The notes below the pieces were generated by a model, which had not been told where the DNA came from, searched no databases, and saw nothing but the letters and a program-made list of their open reading frames with translations. Both the position numbers and the translations under genes were made by a program. 64,000 nucleotides of DNA from Vitellaria paradoxa (Eukaryota; Streptophyta; Magnoliopsida; Ericales; Sapotaceae): assembly GCA_019916065.1 (NCBI GenBank), contig CM034236.1, forward strand, positions 55,394,690 to 55,458,689. The letters are read 5' to 3'. Positions 11,599 through 23,745 of this stretch are shown piece by piece. Numbering within the stretch: position 1 is the stretch's first letter; every line of letters begins with the position of its first letter.

Positions 11599-14500
11599 AT
11601 AGATAGCCAAAGAGAGGGACAATCTACAGTTAGGCCTCCATTTCTTGATGGCACTAACTATCACTATTGGAAGGCAAGAATGAGGGCTTTTCTCAAATCT
11701 ATAGATGAGCGTGTTTGGGATTCTGTTGTAGATGGATGGAGACAACCTACTGTGAGTGAGACTGATCTATCACCGAAACCAAAGAGGGATTGGTCATCTG
11801 CTGACAATGAAGCTGCTGGGTGGAATAGCAAAGCATTGAATGCTATTTTCAGTAGTGTTTCATAGGATGAGTTCAGGAGAATCTCCAACTGTGAGGTTGC
11901 AAAAGAAGCTTGGGATGTTTTTCAAGTTACATATGAAGGAACTACAGCAGTAAAAATAGCAAAGTTGCAGAGGCTTACTACTGCTTTTGAGATAATCCGA
12001 ATGGCTGAGAATGAATCATTTGATCAATTTTATATTAAGCTAAGTGATATTGTGAACTTTTCAATAAACCTTGGTGAGACCTATCCAAAATCCAAGATTG
12101 TTCGCAAGATACTGAGGTCTTTGCCAGACAGATTTCAACCGAAAGTAACTGCTATTGAGGAAAGTAAAGATGTTGATCATATGAGAGTTGAATAATTAGT
12201 TGGATCAATACAAACTTATGAGACTAACATGAATCAGAACAAGAGGAACAAAGGGATAGCCTTACAGTCAGTCTGTGAAGATGAAAAAGAAGAAATAGAC
12301 ACCTCAAAAGTAAGTGCAGATGACATTGCTTTTCTTGTCAAAAAGTTCAAGAATTTTTCAAAGAAGTCGATTCAAAACAAGACAAAGTTTTTTATAGGAA
12401 AGAAAAAGTTAAGTGAAGGGATTAAAACTGAGAAGAAGCAAGAAAGATCTGGTGAAAAGCAATGCTTTGAATGTAAGGGGTATGGACACTTTGCTAATGA
12501 ATGTGCAAATAGAATGAAAAGAAAGAATAAGAATGTTTTTGCTGCCTCTTGGGACAATGAAGAGGATTCAAACAGTGAAGGAGATCAAGTTGAGGATGAG
12601 TCAACTGGTTCTGAAAATGACTCCTCAAATGTCATAGCATTTATGGTGAAAGCTGATTCTTCACCAAAAGAAAATTCTGAAATTGGTATTTCTCAAATAA
12701 GTCTTGATGGAAGTGGAGAGAGTGACATCTCTAATTCTGATTCTGAAGAAGACATTCAAGAAAAGTTTGATTTGTTGCAAGAAAAATATGACAAACTATA
12801 TCAGCAGTTTCTGACCCTTGCTAAGCAAAAAGCCAAAGCACTTTCTAAATTGAATAAGGTTGAGAGTGAGAAAGAGAGCTTGAAAAGTGAAGTAGAAAAT
12901 CATAAGACTTATTTGGCTGAATTGGAGAAAATGGTTGAGACCTTGAAAAAGAATGAGGAGAGTTTGATGTCCATAAAAGTGTCACTTGAGAAAGAAGTGG
13001 AAGAGTTGAAGGAGAAGATTGCAAAGACATCTAGTTCATTCAAGAAATGGGATGCCGGAACCAATAAGCTAGATGACATATTGGAAGCTCAAAGATTTTC
13101 CAATGATAGAACCGGAATTGGATGTGCAAAATCGTCTTCTTCTTCTCCAACTCAAGGAATTGGACCAATCAAATTTGTTCCAGCAACCAAGAAAATTGAG
13201 AATAATACCAGCAAACTTCACTTCATTCCAAAGGATAGAAAAGCTAAATCTGAAAAGTCAAAAGAAAATGCAGAAAGGAGTCAAAGTTTCCAACAGAATG
13301 TGTCTTTTGTTGCAAGTAAGATGAAGAACTACATTCGAGGTAATGGTTCTTCCAACTATGTTTCAGGTTTCAAAGGTAAAAATCTCATTAAATCTAGTTT
13401 ATTTTCTTCAAATTCTGCTAACTCTAAGAAGTTTGTTCCCATTTGTCATCATTGTAGAATTAAAGGCCACATAAGACTTTTTTGTCATAAATTGCATGGA
13501 TTACCATTGGATTATGTTGAATCCAAAGTTGATTCTAACAGAGGTCTTAGAGGAAAAGAATTTGTGTCAAATAGGTTCAATGGTCTCCAATTCCATAGTG
13601 AAAATGACTTCCGAGCTCCATTCAAACCAAAAAGAGAGTTTTCAAGTGGAGGATTATCTAAATTCAACGCCAAGAAAATTTCAAAAACTGTTTTCAAAGG
13701 AGAAATTTCCTCAAATAACAAAGTTAAAAAGGCATGGATTAGATGTGATGATTTGAAATGCTTTGTTGCACACACTGCTTTTAGAGCTCAAAATTCCAAT
13801 ATGTGGTACTTAGATAGTGGTTTCTCTAAGCATATGTGTGGTGTCAAGTCAATGTTTTCTTCTTTGGCTAATTGTGATGAAGGCTTTGTCACATTTGGTG
13901 ATGGTAACAAATCCAAGATTCTTGGTATTGGATCTATTGATCGTCTGGGTCTACCTAGACTCAAGGATGTTTTGTGTGTTGATAGGTTGAAAGCAAATTT
14001 GATTAGTATTAGTCAAATTTGTGATTCTCACTACAATGTTATGTTTGCTAGAAATGAATGTTCCATTCTAGATAAAGATAACAAAGTTGTGTTGAAAGGA
14101 ATTAGAACTGCAGATAATTGTTATGGACTTTCCACTATCGAAAGTCTTACTTGTAATGTTGCACAAGATGACACCACAGAACTTTGGCATCAAAGGCTTG
14201 GACATGTGAATTACCGGGATCTTGCAAGATTATCAAAGTCAGAGATTGTGAAAGGGTTGCCAAAGCTTGCAAAAGTCAAGAAAGTTGTTTGTGAATCGTG
14301 TAAAAAAGGGAAACAAACAAAGGCTATTCACAAAAAGACAAATAGAATAGCTACTTCTTCTCCTTTAGAACTTGTGCATGTTGATTTAATGAGTCCTATT
14401 AGGACTGAAAGTTTAGGTGGTAAAAAATACATTTTTGTAATGGTTGATGACTTTTCAAGATTTACTTGGGTAAACTTTTTGAGAGAAAAATCAGATACTT

Positions 14501-16890
14501 TTCAATCTTTTAAATCTTTGTGCAATAGGCTCCAAAATGAAAAATGAGTCAAGATTGGTAGGATCATTAGATTGAGAAGTGATCATGGTAAAGAATTTGA
14601 AAACTCTGAATTCTCTGATTTTTGTGATGAATATGGTATTTTGCATGAATTTTCTACTCCTAAAACACCTCAACAAAATGGGGTTGTTGAAAGGAAAAAT
14701 AGAGTTCTCCAAGAAATAACTCGAGTAATGTTGCATGGTAAGAAAATGCCCTTAAGGTTTTGGGTTGAGGGATTAAATACTGCTTGTTACATTAGTAATA
14801 GAGTATTTGTGAGAAGGGAAACAAAAGCCACATCATACGAACTTTGAAATGGTAAGAAACCAAGTGTAAAATACTTTCACATCTTTGGGAGTAAATGTTT
14901 CATTTACCGTGATAGAGAATCGTTGGGTAAATTTGATGCAAGATGTGATAAAGGGATTTTTCTTGGTTACTCCACAAACAGTAAAGCTTATAGAGTTTTT
15001 AACTTGAAACATTCTACTGTAATGGAGTCCATAAACGTGATTGTTGATGATGATCCTGTTAATTTTGTTTGTAGGTTAAATTCAGTAGATGATGAACATG
15101 AATTCACAATTTATCCTCATGAAGAATCCATGTTAGAAAGACAAGGGGATGTGCAGGAAATTAGAATTGAGACCAGTGGAGATATGCCAAGAGATGAAGA
15201 AGAAGAAAATGAAGATGAAAATCAGCAATTGACTCTCAATCCTTCATCAAGAGTAAAGTTGAATCATCCACTCACACAAGTTATTGGAGGGTAACAACCC
15301 CTATGAAAACTAGGAGGCAAGTTCGCAATGAGGTAACTTATTTGTATTATACTTCATGCATTGAGCCTAAAAATGTAAAAGAGGCTCTTCTTGACTCTCA
15401 TTGGATTAATGCCATGCATGAGGAACTAGAACAATTTTCTAGAAATGAAGTTTGGGAACTTGTGCCTAGACCTAGTGATGTTAATGTTATAAGGACCAAA
15501 TGGATTTTCAAAAATAAAACCGATGAATTTGGCACTATTGTAAGAAATAAAGCTAGACTAGTTGCACAAGGGTATACTCAAGTTGAAGGAGTGGATTTTG
15601 ATGAGACTTTTGCACCCGTGGCTAGACTAGAATCAATTCGGATTTTGTTGGCCATATCTTGCTGCTTAGGATTCAAACTCTTTCAAATGGATGTAAAAAG
15701 TGCATTTTTGAATGGTTTTATAAAAGAAGAAGTTTTTGTTGAGCAACCAAAAAGCTTCATTGATTCTAAACATCCCAATCATGTGTTTCGTTTAAATAAG
15801 GCATTATATGGTTTAAAACAAGCTCCAAGAGTTTGGTATGAAAGACTTACCAAATTTTTGGTTGAGTCAAATTTTTCAAGGGGAAGTGTAAACAAAACAT
15901 TGTTCATCCAAAGAGATTTTAGGGAAATTACCATTGCACAAATCTATGTGGATGACATTGTTTTTGGCTCAACTTCAGAAAAAACATACCTTAAAGTTTG
16001 CTGAACTCATGAAAAGTCAATTTGAAATGAGTATGGTTGGTGAGTTTAATTTTTTCTTGGGGTTGCAAATTAAACAATTGAAAAATGGCATTTTCATATC
16101 TCAATCCAAGTATGCAAGAAATTTGGTGCAAAAGTTTGGACTCTCTACAACTAAGCATGCTAGGACTCCCATGGGCACAACTTCCAAACTAAACAAGGAT
16201 GAATAAGGGAAGAGTCTTGATCAAACTCTTTACCGTAGCATGATTGGTAGCCTACTATACTTGACTGCTAGTCGTCCTGACATTACATTTAGTGTAGGCA
16301 TTTCTGCTAGGTATCAATCCTGTCCCAAAGAGTCTCATTTGAAAGCTGTCAAATGTATCATTCGTTATGTAAATGGGACTCTAGATTTTGGTATCTGGTT
16401 TTCCAATGATTCTTCTTCAGAAATTTCTTGTTATTCAGATGCAGATTGGACAGGGTGCTGTGATGACAGAAAAAGCACTTCGGGAGGCTGTTTTTACATA
16501 TGAGGGAACTTGGTGGCTTGGCATAGCAAGAAACAGAACTCCATTTCACTTTCAACAGCCGAAGCTGAGTACATTGCAGCCGGGATCTGTTGTGCTCAAG
16601 TTTTGTGGATGAAGCAAATGCTTTTAGATTATGGAATCAATCAAGGTACTACGTCTTTGTTTTGTGATAACTTGAGTATTTTCAATATTTCCAAAAATCC
16701 CGTTCAACACTCTCGTACAAAACACATTGACATAAGGCATCATTTTATAAGAGATCTTGTTGAGAGACAAGTGTTGAGTTTAGAACACATATCCACTGAC
16801 CAACAACTTGCTAATATGTTTACAAAGCCATTGGAAGCTTCAAGATTTGAATATTTTCGTTCATCTCTTCGAGTTATACTTCTTGAATAG
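11599..16890 (+). pseudogene. Copia gag-pol polyprotein, degenerate
   Basis: Once the element's polyprotein. The probable start codon is ATA at 11599 (before DSQREGQ). Visible in order: gag N-terminal domain; zinc knuckle CFECKGYGHFANEC (12463-12504); an acidic then coiled-coil region (about 12760-13060); a second knuckle CHHCRIKGHIRLFC (13444-13485); protease DSG (Asp at 13813); GAG-pre-integrase (LWHQRLGHVNY); integrase with HVDLMSP, RSDHGKEFE and QQNGVVERKN; reverse transcriptase with YVDD near 15943; RNase H with SDADWTG near 16435. In-frame stops lie at 11862, 12193, 14545, 14845, 16204 and 16501, with frameshifts near 15300 and 15990. The best surviving piece is the 772-codon stretch 12229-14547. 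No functional protein is expected. Confidence 0.92.
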
Positions 16891-18803
16891 ATTTTTCACA
16901 ATCCTTGAAATAAATGATCTTATAATTTTTGCTATGAACTTAAATTGAAAATGAGATCATGCAGTGTCCTTTAAGTTTTGAAATATTCAAATGAGTAAGA
17001 ATTTAATTGAACTTAATATATATTTACACTTTCCATCCTTGGCCATTGCCTTATTTTTGTAGAATTCTTTCTAAATTTTGTGATGTGGAAAGATGGTATT
17101 GAAAAATATTGATTTTTAAGATCACATTTATGTTTACTTTCAACTTAGTTGATGTCGAACATTGGGTCAATTGAGATGGTATCTTTCTTGGATTCCTAGT
17201 GTGATGTTTACATTGGATTGACCCAAAATTGATTAGCCCACAAGTTTCTCTGTTCTAAGTTATATATTTTTTTGGGGTATTGAAGTTGTTGAGTGTCATT
17301 CCCCATAATAGTGATGAAAAGGGTTACCACCTCATTTTCAAATGTTTATCAAAATGAGTTAAGAAAGAAAAAAAAATGGGTGTGTGAAAACCATCATCAC
17401 ATTGCACTTATTGAATTTTATCTTGCTTTGGAGAGATAAGGATGATTGAATTAAAATTGCAAGTCAAATTTCATTTCTTTCAAAATTGGGAAGGTTGCTT
17501 CATTCTTATTGTTGGGCAATTGATTGGTTTGACTTCCATATAAATATTTACTAGAGAATTTGAATGTGATTCCACAGCTAGTACCTGGTCTTGAGATGTT
17601 AATTGAGTTAATTGACAAATATTTGTGTGGAATTAATGTCTTATTTGAAATGCTTCTCTGCCCATTATGTGTATTTTTAAGGTGTTTACAAAACTATAGG
17701 CAGTGTGTCACTGATTTATTATGTTTGTCAATATCATGTTTTTATAAGTTCTGAAAATTTGATATTTTAACTCTTAATTGACACTAAGTGTTCGAATAAT
17801 TGATTTTTGCTCATAGCTCTAATTGTTTGTATCAAATATCTTGTATTGAAATTGATCGATCTGAGATAGTATTTTCCTTGATAATGGTTGTTGTTGGCTT
17901 ATTATTAGCGAAACTTTTCTACTTCATGAAATATTTTTCTGTGTGAGGTCTGTGGGCATTTCACGTGATTTTTGTTGGCACAAGGTTTTCTTATTCCATC
18001 TCATAAAACCACGCCTGAGTTGTCTGAACAGTCCAATTTGTTTAGTGGGCCTTCATCAAAATCTGCAATTTTCTCTTGGGCCAAATCAATCTTATTTTTG
18101 TCTTTTTGTTTTGTCTTTACTTGATGCAAGTGGTCCAATCTTCCATTTGTCCTTGTATGGTCCACTAACCTATTTTTGGCTGCAAATTGAAAAGTGGTGT
18201 GACTAAGTTGGGCTAAAAGCTTATTTCACTGAGTGGGCCATACACAGTGTACAAATTTTGGTGTAGTTATGGTACAATTACGGTGATGTGTTAAATTTTG
18301 ATTGGGTTGGGTCTTTTTCAGATTGATACTCTCAGCTAGAATTGTGCGTGCATATGCATGTCTTCTTTTCATTTTTAAATTAAATCAATCTGAGTTTGAT
18401 AGGTGTATTTTTTTTTGTGTGGATTTATCTGCACACTGATCATGCAATTAATGTCTCCATTTTCCCGTGAAACCCTTCGTCTGCCACAACTTTTCACATC
18501 TCCAGCACGTCACCTTCTTTCTCCAGCACACAGGCATCTATAAACCCTAACCCCTTGCAAGTCATATATACATCACTCTCAAAAATCCTTCTTCGACAGC
18601 ATTCTCGAACTCCTTTTGAGCAATTCTTCTCCTCATGTTATTGGCAACACAGTTTTGGGGTTGAGTGTATATCTTTATCAAGTGACTAGATTACCATTCT
18701 CCTTGATTTATCAGAAACTGCTATCTTTTGCATCATACTTCTTCATCCATCTCTACTACACTTACATTCACCCTTCTGTAAACCCTCATTTCAGTCCGCA
18801 TCA
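16891..18803 (+). other. Spacer between pol and the 3' ORF of the SIRE-like element
   Basis: About 1.9 kb with no conserved coding frame. Near its end, 'ctataaaccctaacccc' (about 18537) is followed by CA-rich, leader-like sequence about 260 bp before the ATG at 18804. This may be an internal promoter or leader for the 3' ORF, but could be chance in AT-rich DNA. Confidence 0.5.
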
Positions 18804-20239
18804 ATGGCCAAAATTAGACTTCCTAAATCCTCGAGTCTCTTTGGATCCAAACTATCCCCAAAAGCAGCCTTGCAAAAGAAGAAGAGTACTCCCTCCAGTA
18901 GTCGGACTTCCCCCACTACCAGAGCCAAGGCTTCATTCAAAAAGAGAGGCTCCTCCTCCTCCTCCTCAAAATCCTTTTCCCCATCTCAGGTAAAATCTAA
19001 ATCCAAACCCTCATCTTCTGAATCTGATACTTTCATTGCTAGTGGTCAAGAGTTATACAACTCTGTCTTCTCTCACCGACCTGTTCTTCTTGAACAGGCA
19101 GTAGATTTTTCTCATCTCACAAGGGATTTTTCTTTTATCAAAGAAATTTTTGTTAAACGGGGTTGGATAAGAATCTGTTCAGAGTTAGTTCATGCCTCAG
19201 AAAATCTGGTACGTGAGTTTTACATGAACATGCATAATTTCTCACATGCTTTTGAGGGTTTTGACACAAAAGTTAAAGGGGTGTCCTTTTCTTTCACAGT
19301 AGACTCATTGGCTACATACTTCCACATAGACCGAGTCCCTGAAGCCCATTACCCGAACCTTGACTGGATGTCTCTTCCTCCTCCCTCTGAAATGGCTACG
19401 CCCATGAGAGATCCAGCACAACCCTGGTTTCCTGGCATGTCCTTCAAACATAGTGAGTTGACTGTTCCTTATTGCATTCTAAATCTGATTGTTGGCTCTG
19501 TCATATCCCCTGCTCATCATTGCTCAGACATTTCTAAGGAAAGAGTGAAATTTCTCTACTGTCTCACCCATGACATTCCAATAGACTTGCCCTCTCTGTT
19601 ATTTCAAAATATTTGCAATGCATTCCATCAGAAGGGCACTCGCGTTGGATTGCCCTATGGTATGTTTGTCACAAATCTCCTCAAAGCCCAGTTCAATATA
19701 GTCAGACGAGTTGATGAGTTGGCCATTGCTCAAGAGAAACCCATCAATCGGGTTACCATTTCTCGCACTGTTGCCCAGAAAAAACCCTCTGTGTCTTCCT
19801 CTGATCCCCAATTCTCAGGACCTTCAATGGGTTATCCCCCACTCCATCTCTTCCAACTAATCTTCCCTCTGGCACTTCCTCAACCGATCCTCATTCAGTT
19901 GTTGTGTTTGCTCTCAACGCCCTAACTAGTCGAATCACTCATTTGGAAAAGACCTTCTCTGATCGTATTACTCTTCTTGAACAAACTGTTTAATCTGAAA
20001 TTGAGGGCACTCGTGTCTCCTTGTTGAGTGAACTCAACACTACCAGCTGAGCCGCAATGCACTGCAAGGCCCAAATGGACTTCTTTGTCACCTCCCTTGG
20101 CAAAATTTCTTCCACAGCTCACACCTCATTGGCATCAATTGGTGACACAGTTAATGGACTTGTCCGTGAAGTTGGAGATCTAGTGGGTGTCTTCAATGAG
20201 ATCAAAGCCTACTCCCGGTGGGGCCGAGCACGTTCTTGA
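18804..20239 (+). pseudogene. Additional 3' ORF, putative plant transposon protein domain
   Basis: The open part is 373 codons (18804-19925). It begins with a basic, Ser/Lys-rich region (residues 1-75), then a globular domain with REFYMNMHNFSHAFEG and KVKGVSFSFTVDSLATYFHI. This pattern resembles the 'putative plant transposon protein' (Transposase_32) family. A frameshift near 19860 moves the frame, and the continuation to 20239, with two further stops (19990 and 20048 region), encodes a helical, coiled-coil-like tail (SRITHLEKTF, then SLASIGDTVNGLVREVGD). SIRE-type elements often carry an env-like ORF here. This one shows no obvious signal peptide or TM helix, so 'envelope' is not supported. 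Function unknown. Confidence 0.7.
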
Positions 20240-20360
20240 TTTGTTTTACTCAGACTGTTCTCTTGGATCTTTTGGATGTTTTCTATATTTTTGGATGTTT
20301 TTGGATCTTGACTACAGTTCTTTCTTTACTTGTTAACTGTTTTCCTTTGTTAATTTCAAA

Positions 20361-20621
20361 CAAAAAGGGGGAGACATTTGGGATTAAGGGGGAGTGATCG
20401 TGTTTAAGGGGTGAGAAATTTGAATGTATGAATGAGGGGGAGTTGAATTGATTTTTGAAGTTAAATTGAATTGATTATCTGTGCTACTTTGCTTTATGCT
20501 TTTGAATTGTATTTCAGGTTTACTGTGGTTGCCGTTTAGGCCTAGAACTTGTGACATACTTTAATTGGATGTAAATTGGGGTATTGGGGTGTTTTGTCTC
20601 AGAATTGCCAAAGGGGGAGAT
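20361..20621 (+). other. Multiple polypurine tracts before the 3' LTR
   Basis: AAAGGGGGAGA at 20610-20620 abuts the 3' LTR and is the likely primer for plus-strand synthesis. Three similar purine runs precede it: AAAAAGGGGGAGA (20362-20374), AAGGGGGAG (about 20386-20394) and GAGGGGGAG (20434-20442). Confidence 0.75.
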
Positions 20622-21586
20622 TGTTAGTGTCTTTTAGCTTAGATTTTGTGTTGGCAATATCCGAGACAACACTTTGCTTGTATTTGTTCTTCTTCAATTG
20701 GGTAGAATGTCACAAGTTAGGTTGTTCGATGTTTAGACATGTACCAAAGAGTGTTTAGGCATCCTTATTGCTGGTTGGGAAGAGCACTGGAACTGGAAGA
20801 GAGGTGGTTGCTGTTTTAGCCTTTAATTGAACATCTTTTGGACTGAAATTTCTTTTTCCAGAAAGTTGGAATGCTTCACAAGCAGCTCGTTGGAAGTTCC
20901 TACCCACGAGATGCTGATGACAGCTGGAAAATTTTGACCAGTGTGTAAGAGGGTCTTATGGGAAGTTCATGTGCAGTCTGTGCCCACGAACTGCCTGTGA
21001 CGACGTCTAGTTTTTTTAAGATCTGTCCAAATGACCTTTTTAACCCTCTCTTTTGATATAAAAAGGTATTTTCTCTTCTCAACCCTAACTTTTTGGGACA
21101 CAACGTCACTTGCTCTTTATTGATTTGGAAAGGAAACCAAAAATGGGACGAGGTATGGTGTTTGCTTGATTTTGATTGGTAACCTCACCCACCATCTTTG
21201 GTAAAAGATCTATCATCTACCAGCTCAGATCTGTGGGTGGACAGCAGATTGGATGAGCTTCTTCGTGTATAGAAAGTCCTTCTCTTCACGGGCTGAGGTG
21301 TATTGCGGGATGTTAAGCAATCAAAGTTAGAATTGATGTTTAGACAAGTAGATCAACAGGTAGTTGGTTGGGAAAACTTGTATTCCGTTTTTATGTACCT
21401 TGTAACCTCTTGTTTATAGTGAGATGTTTTTAGTTTGAGCCGCTGAAAGATCCGGGGTTATTTCTCCTTTGAGTTCAAAGGAGTTTTTCCCTAGTCAACA
21501 ATTTCCTGTGTCTCTTTGGTTATTTCTTTTAGTTTCTGCTGTGGATGCTTGATTTGGATACTATATTGTGAGATTTGGGTCCTTCA
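20622..21586 (+). repeat. 3' LTR of the SIRE-like element
   Basis: 965 bp, collinear with 10557-11523, with about 31 substitutions and two one-base indels by eye. It ends TTCA, followed by the target duplication ATGCT at 21587-21591. Confidence 0.93.
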
Positions 21587-21591
21587 ATGCT

Positions 21592-22917
21592 AAACAGCAC
21601 CAAAAAGCATCTTTTAATTTCATTATTTTCTTTTTTTAATTATTTTATTTTATTTTTTTGACATGATATCATTCATCCACATATTCGATTAACATATATA
21701 CAACATGTTTATAAAATCTAAATCACATATTTGGTTGGGTAGTTCCATTGCACTGTCCACTCCATCTTGGATCTCATTACATAAAAAAATGGTCGTGGAA
21801 ATTTCAATCTTTGATGTAATTAGAAAATAAAAAAAAAATTAATCTTTTGGGGTCGGGGAGAAACCCGCAACCATTACCAATGGGTGTGTACTGTGTGAAA
21901 CTTGCCCCGTGGCCCTAGCTGACAAAAAATCACGAGGAGGTAAACCAGTTTAGGTAAATCCTAACTGACCGGCTTAGCTGATAAGGCTGTTAGATGGCCC
22001 TCCACAATTAGAGGAAGAACTGCCCTCGGAGAATAGTCGAATCTAGGACCTATTGGTTCCAAACTTTTCAACCCGCCATCCGAACCAACTCAACTACCAC
22101 CGGAGAAGAGTTGAACTTGGAACTTATTGGTCCTAGACTTTTCAACCCGCCATCCAAACCAACTCAACTATTTCTTACGGGACCAAAAAAAAATTAATCT
22201 TGACCTGCCCTTGGTCATCCCAAAAAAAAAATTAATCTTGACCTGTCCTTGGTCATCCCAAATGGCACGTTTTTTAAGTCCTCCGTCTTCCTGCGGGGCC
22301 CAACCTTGAAGACTTTTGACTGGCTGACCGTGGTGGGGAGGGCGAATCAAATAATATATAATTCATAGGTAATAATTTTTTAAGCTCCAAGTCTTTCTGC
22401 GGGGCCCAAGTTGAAAACTTTTGATTGGCTGACCGCGGCGGCAAGAGCGAAAATCAAATATGGTGGGTAACAATTTTCCTTCTCCTTTATGATTGCGATT
22501 GTGGAACGGAGTGATGGGGTTCAAAATTTCTGGAGTGTTATACAGAACACGGCAATGATTATTTTCTCCAACAGCGTAGTCGTACACATATGGTATAAAA
22601 TAATGTATATACATGTGTATATAACCTAATCCTAATAAAAGTAAGGCTTAAATCACAACAATATTCTCTTTGTTCGAAGTTAAATAAAATAAAATAAAAT
22701 TTTATAAATTTTTATAAATATGAATTACGAGATAATAAAATTTAAATTTTTCACTCACTGCACGAACAACGAAAATTTACTTTTACGATTTTATATAACT
22801 TTAAACACACCCAATATAAAATATTTATCACTATTTCTTTAATGTAAAATATTTGTGTCCTGCTTGCAGCATCAATCAATTTGTTTTCTATTTTATTTTC
22901 TTCATTTATTTATTGAT
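21592..22917. repeat. Y block, copy b
   Basis: Starts 'aaacagcaccaaaaagcatc', exactly where the X block of 10186-10556 was interrupted. It then follows the Y order to 'tattttattttcttcattta'. It contains a 338-bp insertion (21847-22184) and a tandem 37-bp duplication at about 22185-22258 ('ttaatcttgacctg..ttggtcatccc' twice). The 'gaagactttt' segment is also present twice (about 22305 and 22410). Confidence 0.78.
21847..22184 (-). mobile_element. Candidate SINE with duplicated tRNA-like head
   Basis: 338 bp inserted into Y copy b and flanked by a 17-bp repeat (A9TTAATCTT) at 21830-21846 and 22185-22201. On the minus strand it begins GGTCCCGTAAG. It has two 74-bp-offset head units, each with a box-A-like TAGTTGAGTTGG (forward 22159-22170 and 22085-22096). 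The first head also has a box-B-like GTTCAACTC. This suggests a dimeric tRNA-type pol III promoter. The A-rich target duplication weakens the boundary call. Confidence 0.5.
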
Positions 22918-23168
22918 TTTCCTTTTTCAGCATCTTTTATATGTAAAACATCTCTACATTCATTGGAATGCAGGCAATTAGTCTGACTTCAGTATTTGAA
23001 CTTCGCAGAAAATATAGTTGTAGAAGAAGGTACTTGATAGAGGAACTGAGGGTATATTTGATAAGTGGGAATATAATGAAATCCATTTCTATTTTAATTT
23101 ATTTGTATGATTGGTATCAAAAAAATTAAATTGGAATACTGTTCTCTAAGATTAGCTATTTACACATA

Positions 23169-23324
23169 GGGTGTGTTTGGAGTCTCAAAAAAAATAAAAA
23201 AAAAATCAATGGGTGGGATTGATGTGATGTAAAAATGATAGGTAGTAAAATATAATTGGAAGGATTTGAAAACTTTTGAAATTTTTTTGAAGTTTTTTTA
23301 TTTTTTTGTAACACCAAACGAGCC
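23169..23324. mobile_element. Tourist-like MITE (~157-bp family)
   Basis: 156 bp with inverted ends GGGTGTGTTTGGAGT and ACACCAAACGAGCC. It is followed by TTA and preceded by ATA, a possibly mutated TTA duplication. The interior ('gatgtaaaaatgataggtag') matches the reverse complement of 45105-45261. Confidence 0.7.
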
Positions 23325-23392
23325 TTAATTGAGAAAAAAACACTCCACAATTTAAGTGATTAAATAGTCATTCCATTCTAATCAAGATTCAA

Positions 23393-23745
23393 TTGATAAA
23401 AAAAAAAAAAAAAAAAAAAGAGCAACTACTAGACTATCAAATATTTTTCTCAATTACTTTCTTGGGTTGTAAAATGATCATTTTACACTTAGATCCTTTT
23501 TTCAACCTAGATATAAACTCAACTTATAAAATAATTGTTTTACTTTTGGTCCGTTTTTTTGTCCGATTTCATATTTTGGACTCTCCAAAATGCTAAAATA
23601 TATTCATTGATACGTTTCTTAATAATGAAACAAAATTTTATCCAATTCAAACTTAGGTTGTAAAATAGACATTTTATTCCCGAGTCTATTATTTGCCCAC
23701 ATTTATATCTTGGACTTCCCAAAAGATTAAAACACGTTTCCCCTT
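23393..23745. repeat. Degenerate ~120-135 bp tandem array, copy 1
   Basis: Units contain the loose pattern 'gtaaaatg.tcattttac...ggtcc', 'tttttgtcc.aattcatattttgga', 'cttcccaaaa.attaaa'. About three units are present. It begins after an A21 run at about 23399-23419. The same array type recurs at 31580, 34370 and 36215. Confidence 0.65.

Larger units (their letters stand above)
10557..21586 (+). mobile_element. SIRE-like Ty1/Copia LTR retrotransposon (11 kb)
   Basis: A complete element of 11,030 bp by structure: 5' LTR, PBS, gag-pol, long spacer, extra 3' ORF, purine tracts, 3' LTR. Both LTRs run TGTTAG..TTCA. It is flanked by ATGCT at 10552-10556 and 21587-21591. The unoccupied paralogous site at 62625-62629 contains ATGCT once, which proves insertion into an X-Y block. 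Gag with a long coiled coil and two zinc knuckles, Copia domain order (PR-IN-RT-RH), the large size and a 3' additional ORF fit the SIRE/Maximus lineage. Coding regions carry several stops and frameshifts, so it is not autonomous. Confidence 0.93.

Noticed and set aside
11464..11888. Minus-strand frames over the start of the SIRE-like gag
   Set aside because: They are antisense to a well-supported gag domain and carry no motif of their own.
18616..18993. Plus-strand 125-codon frame overlapping the start of the SIRE 3' ORF
   Set aside because: It runs in another frame through the leader and Pro-rich reading of the Ser/Lys-rich head. The 373-codon frame has the domain similarity.
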